Below are positions 34,730 to 43,430 of a DNA stretch of 64,000 nucleotides, piece after piece. How positions within the stretch are numbered: the stretch's first letter is position 1; the number at the start of each line of letters is the position of its first letter. Location of the stretch: positions 3,162,001-3,226,000 of the forward strand of contig NZ_CP125370.1 in NCBI RefSeq assembly GCF_030034735.1. Reading direction: 5' to 3'. The notes below the pieces were generated by a model. The model did not search any database and was not told the DNA's origin. It saw nothing but the letters and a program-made list of their open reading frames with translations. Position numbers and translations under genes: made by a program. Source of the stretch: Paenibacillus sp. RC334 (GTDB lineage: Bacteria; Bacillota; Bacilli; Paenibacillales; Paenibacillaceae).

Positions 34730-35789
34730 CTTTATTCCCCCAGATTGACCTTTGGGCCGTCAGCGCATGATCAGGATCTTGATGCATAAGCTCTGCAAGC
34801 GTCAGGATGGCTTCTTCAACGCTTTGCTGATTTGCCTTCGCTCCAAAATGGTTAATTCGTAAGAGTTTATGATGCAATTCTCCGTCCCCGGGAGCGACAA
34901 TACCTATGGGCTGTTCGATATTGAAATGGCTGCCTTGAGGAATCCGAACCGTTGTAGTCAACGTTGAGTAGCTGTCTTTGTTCCGCTGCCACGGCTCAAG
35001 GCCCAAGGCTGTAATGCCGGCAATTGCAGCGGATGTAGTTAAGCAATGGCGGCGGTTGACCGCTTCCAGTCCTTCTTCTTCAATAAGCTTTAATGCCTCT
35101 ATCAGCGCCCGGGCTTCCAAAACAGGGATGTTGGCAGGAACTCGCACGGGCGTCACATGATTAGGGGAGCGCTTTAAGTCAAGCAAAGACAGAATGGAAT
35201 TGCGCGGCGCATTTTCGTTGGAGGCCAGAAACTCCCAACCACGGGGAGAAATCCCCACAGCGCTGATCCCGTTAGGGCCGGCTAATGCTTTTTGCGCGCC
35301 CACAGCTACAAAATCGATTCCCCACTCGTCCATAAGCACCGGTTCGCCCCCGATTGCCGAAACTGAATCTATCACGGTTATAATATTTGACCGACGCGCA
35401 AGCTCCAATATTTCCCTTGTTGGATTGGAGCCTCCTGTGACCACTTCTGCCTGCACGAAAGAAAGCGCACATGGGTTATATCGCTCAATCGCTGCGGCGA
35501 CTTCATCTACAGTTACCACTTCATCAAAAGATGTTTTGAGCTCGATGACTTCTGCTCCGCCGCGCGCAAGCCAGTTCCCGAAGATCGTTCCATAGGGACC
35601 TGTCACAATGTTTAGAATTGTACGGTCGGGCGCAGCTATGCCTGCTGCTATGGCTTCAATTCCCAGGATCGCCTCGCCCGGTATGATTACCGGAGATTCC
35701 TGGGTGGACAGGAGTTTGGAGAGCAAGTTAGTTAGCGTATCAAACTCCGATATTGTAAGAGGTACAAATCCTTTATTATTTTGACTCAT
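34719..35789 (-). CDS. Class V aminotransferase (serine/alanine-glyoxylate or PucG-like)
   Basis: A 356-residue PLP enzyme of the class V aminotransferase family. The PLP pocket is visible as TGPYGTIFGNW near residue 63, VIDSVSAIGGEP near 140 and the Schiff-base lysine Lys167 in VGAQKALAGPNG. The C-terminal domain ends near TLAELMHQD. Relatives are serine-pyruvate, alanine-glyoxylate and ureidoglycine-glyoxylate (PucG) aminotransferases, all moving amino groups to or from small oxo acids. A longer frame upstream has no ribosome binding site; the ATG at 35789 lies close after AGGAGG. It overlaps the ATPase gene before it by 14 bp and the amidohydrolase after it by 11 bp, so it is part of the same importer operon. 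Confidence 0.87.
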   Translation of the reverse strand: MSQNNKGFVPLTISEFDTLTNLLSKLLSTQESPVIIPGEAILGIEAIAAGIAAPDRTILNIVTGPYGTIFGNWLARGGAEVIELKTSFDEVVTVDEVAAAIERYNPCALSFVQAEVVTGGSNPTREILELARRSNIITVIDSVSAIGGEPVLMDEWGIDFVAVGAQKALAGPNGISAVGISPRGWEFLASNENAPRNSILSLLDLKRSPNHVTPVRVPANIPVLEARALIEALKLIEEEGLEAVNRRHCLTTSAAIAGITALGLEPWQRNKDSYSTLTTTVRIPQGSHFNIEQPIGIVAPGDGELHHKLLRINHFGAKANQQSVEEAILTLAELMHQDPDHALTAQRSIWGNKDGK

Positions 35790-36561
35790 AAATACCTCCT
35801 GCAGAATGGGATATTGGCATTTTGGGAACAGCGGACAAAAGCTCACGGCTATAAGGCGTTTCAGGACGAGAAAAGAATTTCTCCTTGGGGTTGATCTCAA
35901 CCAGCTTCCCCTGCCGCATTACAGCAACAATATCGCTTATGGCATTTATAACTCCCAGGTCATGAGAGATAAAAAGCATCGTAAGATTAAGCTCCGATTT
36001 GAGTGTGCTCAACAGTTCAAGCATACTCCGTTGTACCGAAACATCCAGTGCGCTCGTTGGTTCATCTGCGATAAGTATGCTTGGCTCAACGCTCAATGCG
36101 CGGGCAATTGCTATCCGCTGACGCTGACCGCCGGAAAATTCGTGAGGGAATCTGCCAAGGGCGCTTTCATCGATGTGAACACGTGTAAGCAGTTCCCTAC
36201 ATCTCTTGTCCACTTGAGCGCGGTCAACAATCTTGTGAAAAAGCAAGGCTTCGGCAAGGATTTGCCTGATCGTATGCTTTGGATTTAGCGAGGAATCCGG
36301 GTTTTGGAAAACCATTTGTATTCTTTTATGCTGCTCCCGGCTCCGTCGCTTGCCCAGTACCTGAGAACCCAGCATGATCTGGCCCTCATCCGGGGCGATC
36401 AGCCCGGCTATTACCCGCGCGAGGGTAGACTTTCCTGAACCCGATTCTCCCACAAGACCAAGCGTGGTACGCTCCTGCAGCTCCAGGCTTACTTGATCAA
36501 GTGCGGTGAACTTACCATAAGCAACCGTTATATTTTCTATCCGCAAGGCTGTTTTCATCAA
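35776..36561 (-). CDS. Dipeptide/oligopeptide-type ABC importer, ATPase (DppF/OppF-like)
   Basis: A 261-residue ATPase with Walker A GESGSGKST near residue 38, Q-loop MVFQNPDSSLNP, signature FSGGQRQRIAIARAL near 140, Walker B ILIADEPTSALD and H-loop FISHDLGV. It works with the second ATPase (36558-37316) to power the two permeases. The usual C-terminal extension with an iron-sulfur or oligopeptide-specific end is short here. The ATG overlaps the stop of the preceding ATPase gene (ATGA at 36558-36561), and its 3' end overlaps the aminotransferase start by 14 bp. Expression as one polycistron is therefore clear. Confidence 0.93.
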   Translation of the reverse strand: MMKTALRIENITVAYGKFTALDQVSLELQERTTLGLVGESGSGKSTLARVIAGLIAPDEGQIMLGSQVLGKRRSREQHKRIQMVFQNPDSSLNPKHTIRQILAEALLFHKIVDRAQVDKRCRELLTRVHIDESALGRFPHEFSGGQRQRIAIARALSVEPSILIADEPTSALDVSVQRSMLELLSTLKSELNLTMLFISHDLGVINAISDIVAVMRQGKLVEINPKEKFFSRPETPYSRELLSAVPKMPISHSAGGIYESK

Positions 36562-37316
36562 TCGGCGCTCCTTTCAAGATCCGGGAGAGGAAGCACTGAG
36601 CTTATCAGCAACTGTGTATACGGATTTTGCGGGTTTTGTAAAAGGGGCAAAGTGTCTCCCCGCTCTATGATTCTTCCCTCTTTCATAACGCAAAGCTTTG
36701 AGCACATCGAAGCAGCTACGGCAAGATTGTGCGTAACAAACACCATGGCAAAACCCAACTCCTTTTGAAGACGTGAAATAACGTCAAGTATTTGCCGTTG
36801 AACCGTTACGTCAAGCGCCGTTGTTGGCTCATCACAAAGAAGGATGCCCGGCTTGCACGCCAAAGCCATCGCAATAACAATACGTTGACACTGGCCGCCT
36901 GAAAGCTGGCGGGGGTAACGGTCAGTATGCTTTAAGGAATCGGGAAGACCGAGCATTTCAAGCAGTTCCAAAGCTATTGTACGCGCCACCTTCCGGCTCA
37001 CCTTCTGCCTGTAGTACACAACCTCGGCAAGCTGCCGGGCCACCGGGCAGAGAGGGTCAAGTGCCCTTATCGGGTCTTGAAAAATCATTGCGCATCTGCC
37101 ATGGCTCCTGATATTCCCGCCAACCTGTTCAATCCCGGAGGGAAGCAACCCTATGATGGAGCGCAGCGTGAGCGATTTTCCAGATCCGGATTCCCCCACC
37201 AGTCCTATGCTTTCGCCCGCTTCAACTTTAAGACTCACATCGGTGACCAATTTATGATTCGATCGCGTCGCGAGCGACAAATTTTCCACTTCTAAAATTG
37301 GATTCATAGCATTCAT
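36558..37316 (-). CDS. Dipeptide/oligopeptide-type ABC importer, ATPase (DppD/OppD-like)
   Basis: A 252-residue ATPase with Walker A GESGSGKSL (the usual Thr/Ser after Lys-Ser is replaced by Leu), Q-loop MIFQDPIRALDP, signature LSGGQCQRIVIAMAL, Walker B ILLCDEPTTALD and VTHNLAV. The open frame extends upstream inside the permease gene. The ATG at 37316 overlaps the permease stop (ATGA) and has GGAG six bases before it, so it was chosen over the longer version. It pairs with the DppF-like ATPase in the same operon. Compared with most OppD proteins (over 320 residues) it is short at the C-terminus. Confidence 0.92.
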   Translation of the reverse strand: MNAMNPILEVENLSLATRSNHKLVTDVSLKVEAGESIGLVGESGSGKSLTLRSIIGLLPSGIEQVGGNIRSHGRCAMIFQDPIRALDPLCPVARQLAEVVYYRQKVSRKVARTIALELLEMLGLPDSLKHTDRYPRQLSGGQCQRIVIAMALACKPGILLCDEPTTALDVTVQRQILDVISRLQKELGFAMVFVTHNLAVAASMCSKLCVMKEGRIIERGDTLPLLQNPQNPYTQLLISSVLPLPDLERSAD

Positions 37317-38179
37317 TTTCTTCTCCATATATCTGCTAGCCCATCGCCCACAAGGGATAAGGCTATTCCCGTATATACCACCGCAAAGCCCGGGATTGCT
37401 GAAAGCCACCACTTTGTAGATATAAAGGGCTGCCCATCAGAAATCATCGTTCCCCAATCCGGAGTTGGCGGCGCAATGCCGATACCGAGATAGCCTAGCG
37501 TAACAATGGCCACAAGCAGAACAGCCATATCCGTCATAAGCACTACCACTGCTTGCGGTAGCACATTCGGCAGGAGATGGCGCAGTATGATTTTAATATT
37601 CGGGATTCCCAGTGTCTTGGCTGCGGCTATCCATTCCTGCTTGCGAAAGGATGCGCTAAGACCCTTGACCACACGAGCGTATACGATCCAGCCAACGAGA
37701 GCAAACGTAATATATATCCCCTGTTCACCCGTACCGCTTGCAAACGCCACTATAATGACAATCAAATAAAAAGGGAACGCAATCAACGTATCGGTCAAAA
37801 GCGTGATAACCGTGTCTACCCATTTACCATAATACCCGGCAAGCATTCCCAGAAACACCCCCATACAAAAAGGGATGATCTCCGCCAGCACCATAATCTT
37901 CAAATCAGTCCGTGCGGCATAGATCAGCCGTGTAAACAAATCACGCCCCAGTTGATCGGTTCCCAGCCAGTGTTCGAAGGACGGGGGTTGTAAAGTTGCC
38001 GAAATATTTTGATCAGAAGGCTGGTAGGGGCTAATAACCGGTGCGAACACTGCAATACCTATGAGTAACGCAAACATAATACTGCCCCATAAAAGAGATG
38101 GAGTATTTAGTATTTTTCCCCAAGAGCGGTTGCTATGACCCGCCTTCTGATTCTGAATATCTAATTGCGTGCGTTTCAT
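37313..38179 (-). CDS. Dipeptide/oligopeptide-type ABC importer, permease (DppC-like)
   Basis: A 288-residue integral membrane protein with a hydrophilic start (about 30 residues), a first helix near 31-50 (LWGSIMFALLIGIAVFAPVI), the DppC-type periplasmic segment SFEHWLGTDQLGRDLFTRL, and five more helices. The coupling-loop region that contacts the ATPase is GLSASFRKQEWIAAAKTLG near residue 175. The start overlaps the upstream permease stop (ATGA at 38176-38179). The end overlaps the ATPase start. With the DppB-like protein it should form the heterodimeric channel. Confidence 0.93.
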   Translation of the reverse strand: MKRTQLDIQNQKAGHSNRSWGKILNTPSLLWGSIMFALLIGIAVFAPVISPYQPSDQNISATLQPPSFEHWLGTDQLGRDLFTRLIYAARTDLKIMVLAEIIPFCMGVFLGMLAGYYGKWVDTVITLLTDTLIAFPFYLIVIIVAFASGTGEQGIYITFALVGWIVYARVVKGLSASFRKQEWIAAAKTLGIPNIKIILRHLLPNVLPQAVVVLMTDMAVLLVAIVTLGYLGIGIAPPTPDWGTMISDGQPFISTKWWLSAIPGFAVVYTGIALSLVGDGLADIWRRK

Positions 38180-39174
38180 TGTTCTCCTTTCGTCCTGGGA
38201 TCAAGATACCCAGAAGCAACCTCAATCACGAAGCCGATGATGACCACAGATAGCGCACAATAAAGAGCAATCCCCTGTATAACAGGAAAATCCCGGTTTG
38301 AAATGGCTGAAAATAACAGGCTTCCGATACCCTTTAGACCAAAAACCTGTTCAATTACCAACGTGCCGCCCATCAGGTAGGCAATGTTTACGCCAAGCAG
38401 CATAAGCGCGGGAAGAGCGGAATTGCGCAGGACATGCTTTATCAGTATAACCCGGCCGGGGATTCCCGCTGCCTTCAAGGTTACAACAAAATCAGATTCC
38501 AGCACTTCCAGCATCTGCGCTCTTAAAGAACGAACGAGCGAAGGAATTTGCGACAATCCGACAGTTATCGCAGGAAGGGCGAGACTGTACAAGATTCCAA
38601 GCCAGCCCTCGCCGACTCCCCCAACGGGAAACCAGCGAAGCCGAACGCTAAATACCAGAATCAGTAGCAGTCCAACCCAAAAAATCGGCATACCGAGCGT
38701 TACAGCAGGCAAGATGCGTATCATATGGTCAAGCAGTCCGTCTTTATGTGTTGCCGCAAGGGTGGCCAGCACCAGCGAAACAATGATGGCAAAAAGACAG
38801 GTCATTGCAATGAGCAGCAGCGTCACGGGGGCCCGCTCTGCAATCAATTCTCTTGAAGAAGTCTCAAAAACAATCGAAACGCCGGTATCACCGTGTGTAA
38901 AGAAATTGTGCACAAAGCCTATAAACTGCTCCCAAAGAGAACGATCCAGCCCCAACCTATGACGCATACTCTCAATAGCCTCAGCTGTGGCGTATTCCCC
39001 CAGAATCATTTTGGCGGGGTCTCCCGGCACCAGCCTTATGATGAAGAAGACTGCCACCACCACACAGATGACTACTGATGCCGCTCTTATCATAGCGCGT
39101 ACGAGCCATTTGTGTGGGGAAGTAGGATTTGCACGTAATCCGGCAGACTTTTTAAATAAATTGTGGGCCGTCAA
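38176..39174 (-). CDS. Dipeptide/oligopeptide-type ABC importer, permease (DppB-like)
   Basis: A 332-residue membrane protein with six predicted helices. The first (about 28-50) reads AASVVICVVVAVFFIIRLVPGDPA, the DppB hallmark with VPGDP. It is followed by a long external segment (residues 55-115) and the cytoplasmic ATPase-contact loop near VRSLRAQMLEVLESDFVVTLKAAG. The C-terminus ends with LDPRTK, as in typical DppB proteins. It starts only four bases after the binding-protein gene stop and overlaps the DppC-like gene by 4 bp. Confidence 0.93.
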   Translation of the reverse strand: MTAHNLFKKSAGLRANPTSPHKWLVRAMIRAASVVICVVVAVFFIIRLVPGDPAKMILGEYATAEAIESMRHRLGLDRSLWEQFIGFVHNFFTHGDTGVSIVFETSSRELIAERAPVTLLLIAMTCLFAIIVSLVLATLAATHKDGLLDHMIRILPAVTLGMPIFWVGLLLILVFSVRLRWFPVGGVGEGWLGILYSLALPAITVGLSQIPSLVRSLRAQMLEVLESDFVVTLKAAGIPGRVILIKHVLRNSALPALMLLGVNIAYLMGGTLVIEQVFGLKGIGSLLFSAISNRDFPVIQGIALYCALSVVIIGFVIEVASGYLDPRTKGEQ

Positions 39175-39178
39175 GGAT

Positions 39179-40780
39179 CTAATTACCTTTCACACGTACA
39201 TCTTCAAAACGAACGCTGTTATTAGGAAGCACGATCAGGCCATCAATGGAAGAACGAACACCTTTCAGAATATCCGGATAATAGAGCGGGATGTAAGGCA
39301 CCTCATCTGCAAGGATTTGTTGAAGCTTGGCGTAAATTCCCGCACGTTCTTCCCCATCAGGTGTTTTTTGCCCCTCGTGCAGGAGCTTGGTAACTTCATT
39401 GTTCGTGTAATGAGTCCAATACGACTTGCTAAAGCCTTCCGGGTCTGTCTGGAAAGCGAGGATCGAGTTGGCTTCTGGAGAATCCGCCTGTCCGCTGTTG
39501 ATCATTGCCGAAAAATCATAGGCAAAGAAACGCTCGCGGAATGAGGCCAACTCAACAGATTCGATTTGAATGTCTATGCCGATCGTTTTGGCGGCCGCCT
39601 GAATAATCTGTGCCTCCTGAGTTCTTGAGTTGTTTCCAGAGGCAATAAGCAATTTTGTAGAAAACCCATTAGGGAACTTTGATTTTGCAAGCTCTGCTTT
39701 GGCAGCGTTCGTATCAAAGCTGAGCGCTTTAATCGTATCGTTCGTGTTGTAGGGAATGGCTGGCGGCAAAAGCGAATTGGCTGGCTTTGCGAAACCAAAG
39801 GTAACCGCATTGGTCAATCCATTACGGTCAAGTGCCAACGCCAGCGCACGGCGAACGTGCACATCCGAAAAATGTTTGTCCAGGGTATTGAAGAACAATT
39901 GCTCTGTCACCCAGCTTCCATTGGTCGCCACCTTGGTATCCGTACCTTGTTTTAATTCATTTACATTTTCAAGAGCTACAGACTCAATAGCATCAATCGC
40001 GCCAGCCTTCAGCTGGTTAATCGCTTGGCTGTCATCTTCAATGAGCTTGTAGACAAGCTCATCGATATATGGCTTGCCTTTCTGCCAATAGTATTTATTT
40101 TTGCTGAAAGTAAGATCACCGGCAGAATCCCATTTCTTAACGACGAAGGGACCGGTACCGACCGGATTCTTGAAGAATTCTTTTTCCGAGACGCCGCCGA
40201 AACCCTTTGGAAGGATACCATTGGAAAAGTTTGAGAGTTCAGAAATAAACGGCGTATACGGCGCTTTAAGCTTAATTACGAGTGTTTTTTCATCTTTAGC
40301 CGAAAGCGAAGCCACCTTTGCAGCTATTGCAAGAGGACCTCCTACATTCAAATGACGCTGAATTGAAAAAACTGCGTCCTTGGCAGTAACTCCGGTTCCG
40401 TTTGAAAACTTCAAGCCATCGCGCAAAACAAAAGTATAGGTTAAACCATCTGCGCTTATACTGTGCGACTCTGCAAGCCAATCCACAATCTTTCCATCAC
40501 TGTTAAAGGCGACCAGCGGCTCAAATACTTTGTCGATAGCAAAAGCATTATTTGATGTAATCTGATTGTGCAAATCAAACGAGGTTACGGAAGCCGGGCG
40601 ACCATATGTAAAGGTTCCCCCTTCTGCGGGTTGATCAGCGGTTGTGCTTGGGTTAGTTGCGTTTGTATTTTTACCTGCATCATTTTTGGAGCCAGAGCAT
40701 CCTGCCACGAGAATCAGTAAAAGAAATACTAAAGATCCAACCAAAAACGGCTTCCTAAAAGATACAATAAGTTTGGACAT
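39179..40780 (-). CDS. Solute-binding lipoprotein of the dipeptide-type importer (family 5)
   Basis: A 533-residue extracellular binding protein. The signal peptide ends at the clear lipobox LVAGC (Cys near residue 27), so it is anchored to the membrane outside. A Thr/Asn/Gly-rich linker leads to the SBP_bac_5 fold: GGTFTYGRPASVTSFDLH, the signature-like DGLTYTFVLRDGLKFSNG near residue 95 and NPVGTGPFVVKKWD near 185. The frame opens ten codons earlier, but the ATG at 40780 is better placed after AAGGGG. The binding protein defines the imported compound, which might be a peptide or another small amide, given the aminotransferase and amidohydrolase in the operon. A strong promoter lies at 40831-40859. 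Confidence 0.92.
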   Translation of the reverse strand: MSKLIVSFRKPFLVGSLVFLLLILVAGCSGSKNDAGKNTNATNPSTTADQPAEGGTFTYGRPASVTSFDLHNQITSNNAFAIDKVFEPLVAFNSDGKIVDWLAESHSISADGLTYTFVLRDGLKFSNGTGVTAKDAVFSIQRHLNVGGPLAIAAKVASLSAKDEKTLVIKLKAPYTPFISELSNFSNGILPKGFGGVSEKEFFKNPVGTGPFVVKKWDSAGDLTFSKNKYYWQKGKPYIDELVYKLIEDDSQAINQLKAGAIDAIESVALENVNELKQGTDTKVATNGSWVTEQLFFNTLDKHFSDVHVRRALALALDRNGLTNAVTFGFAKPANSLLPPAIPYNTNDTIKALSFDTNAAKAELAKSKFPNGFSTKLLIASGNNSRTQEAQIIQAAAKTIGIDIQIESVELASFRERFFAYDFSAMINSGQADSPEANSILAFQTDPEGFSKSYWTHYTNNEVTKLLHEGQKTPDGEERAGIYAKLQQILADEVPYIPLYYPDILKGVRSSIDGLIVLPNNSVRFEDVRVKGN

Positions 40781-40830
40781 CTCATTTTCCCCTTTTCCCC
40801 AATAAAACATATTGTTTTAATATGAATAGT

Positions 40831-40859
40831 ATTATGGATGAACCCATTTGCCATGTCAA
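40831..40859 (-). promoter_or_regulatory. Strong sigma-A promoter of the importer operon
   Basis: Minus strand: consensus -35 TTGACA (40854-40859), a 17-base spacer and -10 CATAAT (40831-40836). It lies about 50 bp before the binding-protein start, in the region shared with the divergent LysR gene. Confidence 0.75.
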
Positions 40860-40948
40860 ACAGAATTAAATACCATAATTTAAAAAATCAAAGATAAAAG
40901 TAAACATAGGGATTTTTCAGCTTGTGAACACATGGAGTTCATTTGGGA

Positions 40949-40977
40949 TTGGGATTTTGATCTAAATATTGTATAAT
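40949..40977 (+). promoter_or_regulatory. Sigma-A promoter of the LysR gene
   Basis: Plus strand: -35 TTGGGA, a 17-base spacer and a perfect -10 TATAAT (40972-40977), about 75 bp before the LysR start. The 90 bp between this and the divergent promoter contain AT-rich dyads (for example ATTAAATACCATAATTTAA) where a LysR protein could bind. Confidence 0.65.
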
Positions 40978-41052
40978 AAGCACATGGTGTAATAGATAAA
41001 TCTTATAAGCCGACAACCATTATAAAAGTGTATAAAAGGGGTCTATAACTCG

Positions 41053-41970
41053 ATGGAATTCAGACAGCTTCAATACACCCTGCAAATTGCAGCGGAAAAA
41101 AACTTCTCACGCGCAGCGGAAAAGCTGCACATTGCCCAGCCTTCCCTGAGCCAGCAATTGTCCAAACTGGAAAAAGAGCTTGGGGTGCTGTTATTTCAAC
41201 GCAATACAAGTGCGGTGGAATTAACGCATGCAGGAGCAAGCTTTGTGGAAAAAGCGAAAAAGATCGTCGACGCCGTTGAGCAACTCCGACAGGAAATGGA
41301 CGATATTTCTCAGTTGCGTAAAGGGAAGGTTGTCGTTGGCAGTATGCCTATCACGGGTTCCCATTTGCTGCCGCATGTGCTGCCTGTGTTTAAGAAAGCT
41401 CACCCTGACATTGAAATTGTTTTGGTCGAGGATTCATCCATGAATCTGGAGAAAAAAACAGCCAGCGGCGATACCGACCTCAGCCTGCTTTCTCTCCCAT
41501 TGGTAGAACCGACACTTTCCTATGTGCCCATCGGTGAAGAATGGATTGATCTTGCTGTTCCCCCGGGTCACCCGCTGGCTCTGCGCAAAAACGGCGACCA
41601 GCCGCAGCCTGTGCATCTGGAAGAGCTGAAAGACGAACCTTTTGTCGTCCTGAAAAAAGGGCAAGGCTTCCGCAAGCTGACGATGGACTTGTGCCATCAA
41701 GCGGGCTTTGAGCCGAATGTGGTGTTTGAAAGCACCAATATGGAAACCCTCCAATCGCTCGTAGCAACAGGGATGGGGGTAACACTCGTACCTCGTTTTA
41801 TCGCCCGGGCTGCCAGTAGCGAATTTGTTCCGGCATTGCTGCCACTGGCTGAACCGACGCCAAGCCGCACGCTGGCTATTGCATATCGGAATGGACGTTA
41901 TTTGTCCAAAGCCGCCGAGGCTTTTATTGAAACTTTCCGTGAAACGGTCAAACAGCTTTCCGAAAAGTAG
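41053..41970 (+). CDS. LysR-family transcriptional regulator
   Basis: A 305-residue regulator. The winged HTH at residues 1-60 reads MEFRQLQYTLQIAAEKNFSR and AAEKLHIAQPSLSQQLSKLE. A linker helix and a two-lobed effector-binding domain follow (about 90-300; KGKVVVGSMPITGSHLLPHV, LKDEPFVVLKKGQGFR, SLVATGMGVTLVPRF). It resembles the CynR/CysL/YwfK group that responds to small metabolites, but the ligand is unknown. It is transcribed away from the dipeptide-type importer operon, the classic arrangement for a LysR activator of its neighbour. The ATG at 41053 has AAAGGGG upstream. Confidence 0.92.
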   Translation: MEFRQLQYTLQIAAEKNFSRAAEKLHIAQPSLSQQLSKLEKELGVLLFQRNTSAVELTHAGASFVEKAKKIVDAVEQLRQEMDDISQLRKGKVVVGSMPITGSHLLPHVLPVFKKAHPDIEIVLVEDSSMNLEKKTASGDTDLSLLSLPLVEPTLSYVPIGEEWIDLAVPPGHPLALRKNGDQPQPVHLEELKDEPFVVLKKGQGFRKLTMDLCHQAGFEPNVVFESTNMETLQSLVATGMGVTLVPRFIARAASSEFVPALLPLAEPTPSRTLAIAYRNGRYLSKAAEAFIETFRETVKQLSEK

Positions 41971-42309
41971 TCTCACGTAAAAAGACCGTCTTCCTCCCCA
42001 GCCAAAGCCAGAGAAGAAGACGGTCCTGGGGCTACACCCCTATACATTCCAAATTTAATGTTCAGTTCCATTAGGTTCGATTACAATGTTGCTATGCTGC
42101 TCCACCTGGTTTCAACGAACCTTATTTCAAGTTCACTTGAATTCCATGTCAGCCTCGCCTGATTACCTTACACTTGCTCGGAAACTCCACTTTATCCACC
42201 CCGCATCACTTCTTTCCTTAAGGTCTCATGCCCTGGTTTCCCAAGAATGTCCTACCTCAGTTCCAATGTGCTGTGTGATCCCAAAGTGTCTGTCCTCGCC
42301 TTGTAGTGA
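41971..42309. other. Intergenic region with no confident gene
   Basis: 339 bp. It holds the hairpin at 41984-42025. The minus strand carries only very short frames: 16 codons starting GTG and ending NIVIEPNGTEH at about 42059-42109, and 16 codons ending CKVIRRG near 42160-42210. They may be remnants of a lost gene. Confidence 0.4.
41979..42025. terminator. Terminator between lysR and the facing minus-strand genes
   Basis: A 10-bp stem GACCGTCTTC / GAAGACGGTC with a 22-base loop. The U-tract is on the minus-strand side, so it mainly stops transcripts coming from 42.3-43.2 kb, but it lies 14 bp after the lysR stop and may serve both. Confidence 0.7.
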
Positions 42310-42450
42310 TCAGGGTCGCCCTGAATCTGGTGGACTTTTATCCTGATCATAGCCCATTTCGTGATTATTGCCGACAACCTGCCTATTTAAGCCTCTCGGC
42401 CGTGACAGGCCATCCCTATTCGCCAGTTCGGATCTACTTTGGTTATCCAT
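42310..42450 (-). CDS. Small hydrophilic protein, 46 residues
   Basis: A short gene with a perfect AGGAGG ribosome binding site nine bases before the ATG at 42450 and a TATAAT -10 sequence a further 25 bp upstream (about 42480). The product starts MDNQSRSELANRDGLSRPRG and ends SPPDSGRP. It is very hydrophilic, rich in Asn, Gly, Arg, Asp and Ser, with no Cys, Trp, signal peptide or helix-forming pattern. The composition is reminiscent of small spore or stress proteins, but there is no recognisable family motif and no function is claimed. Confidence 0.5.
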   Translation of the reverse strand: MDNQSRSELANRDGLSRPRGLNRQVVGNNHEMGYDQDKSPPDSGRP

Positions 42451-42564
42451 CGTTATCAACCTCCTGGTGTCGGGATACTATTATAATACACCTATGGGCT
42501 GTATCTGAAACAGGAACGCTAATATTTTTTTATCAGGAAGAACCAAACGCTTGCTGTACGTCCG

Positions 42565-42738
42565 CTATAATGTTTCCTGCTGTAACTTGGAGAGTTGGGA
42601 AGAGAAAACATCCTTTTGTATGGTTACCTTAAACGTGTCGCCATTGCTTTTCGTTACACTCGAATAGTCGGCCAAGAAGGGCGAGAACCCTACACCAAAT
42701 ACCAGCAGTACCCCGATTGTAGTCAAAAATCCTTTCAT
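42565..42738 (-). CDS. Small exported or membrane-anchored protein, 57 residues
   Basis: A short frame starting MKGFLTTIGVLLVFGVGFSP, a clear signal peptide or membrane helix, followed by an external part with TKSNGDTFKVTIQKDVFSS and ending QLSKLQQETL. An AAGGGG box stands 11 bases upstream of the ATG at 42738. It lies 38 bp downstream of the hypothetical gene at 42777 on the same strand, so the two are probably cotranscribed. The family is not recognised. Confidence 0.5.
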   Translation of the reverse strand: MKGFLTTIGVLLVFGVGFSPFLADYSSVTKSNGDTFKVTIQKDVFSSQLSKLQQETL

Positions 42739-42776
42739 CGTTCATAGCCCCTTTTTTATCATCTATGTTCAATGGG

Positions 42777-43196
42777 TCAGGCTGTGATCAAACCCATATA
42801 GATCAGCTCGGATGGATTAGCCGGATTGCTGCCCAGGCCGACCGTATCACCTGTACGTGGAATTTGCAGCTTGGATACGAGCGTTTCCAGTGTCTTTTGG
42901 TATCTGTTGCCGTTGGCTTCCGTCACGTCCAGCATGAGTACCACAATCGGGTCAAAATTCACGAGCTTCCCGGTATCTGTCACGGAAATGACAACCGCAG
43001 TCGCCGCCATCGCCAAGCCTCCGTTAGCTGCGATTTGAGCCTGCTTTGCCGAGTTTAGACTTTGATGGATCTGCTCACGATGCTCTTTGGGTACAAAACC
43101 CTTCATAAACAATCCCGACAAGCCTTTATTCATCAATTGATCTGCTTGCTCCAAAGCATCCTTTTGTTTTTTCTTTTTACCGAAAAAGTTCATCAT
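42777..43196 (-). CDS. Hypothetical protein, 139 residues
   Basis: I do not recognise the family. The N-terminus MMNFFGKKKKQKDALEQADQ is strongly basic, then amphipathic (LMNKGLSGLFMKGFVPKEHR). A helical segment with many Gln and Ala (SAKQAQIAANGGLAMAATAV) leads to beta-rich sequence (VVISVTDTGKLVNFDPIVVL, LDVTEANGNRYQKTLETLVS) and GDTVGLGSNPANPSELIYMG. No signal peptide or true membrane helix. A GAGGTG box lies seven bases before the first of two adjacent ATGs. It is probably cotranscribed with the small exported protein downstream. Confidence 0.75.
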   Translation of the reverse strand: MMNFFGKKKKQKDALEQADQLMNKGLSGLFMKGFVPKEHREQIHQSLNSAKQAQIAANGGLAMAATAVVISVTDTGKLVNFDPIVVLMLDVTEANGNRYQKTLETLVSKLQIPRTGDTVGLGSNPANPSELIYMGLITA

Positions 43197-43290
43197 GTGG
43201 TTGCACCTCGTTTTTTGTATTGTCGATCCTTATGTATTCAGTATATGAGGCCCTATCCGGCATCACAATACGTTTTGGCGCATACAAACA

Positions 43291-43330
43291 AACCGGAAAA
43301 ACAGGAGCTTTAACCTGTATTTTTCCGGTT
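43291..43330 (-). terminator. Terminator after the HTH-TPR gene
   Basis: AACCGGAAAAACAGG with near-complement CCTGTATTTTTCCGGTT (two unpaired bases). U-rich sequence follows on the minus strand (GGTTTGTTTG). It lies about 100 bp past the HTH-TPR stop. Confidence 0.6.
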
Positions 43331-43430
43331 GATTTTTGAACAATGGACGTTTTACACAAAACTTTGCGCGATTTGAAGCATTCTTTCGCTCGATCAGCCA
43401 ACTGTTTTGTGAAAAATGAGTGATTTCAGA

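Noticed and set aside
42086..42632. Two plus-strand frames in the gap after lysR
   Set aside because: Odd composition with many Cys, Ser and Trp, no ribosome binding site, and better minus-strand small genes in the same DNA.
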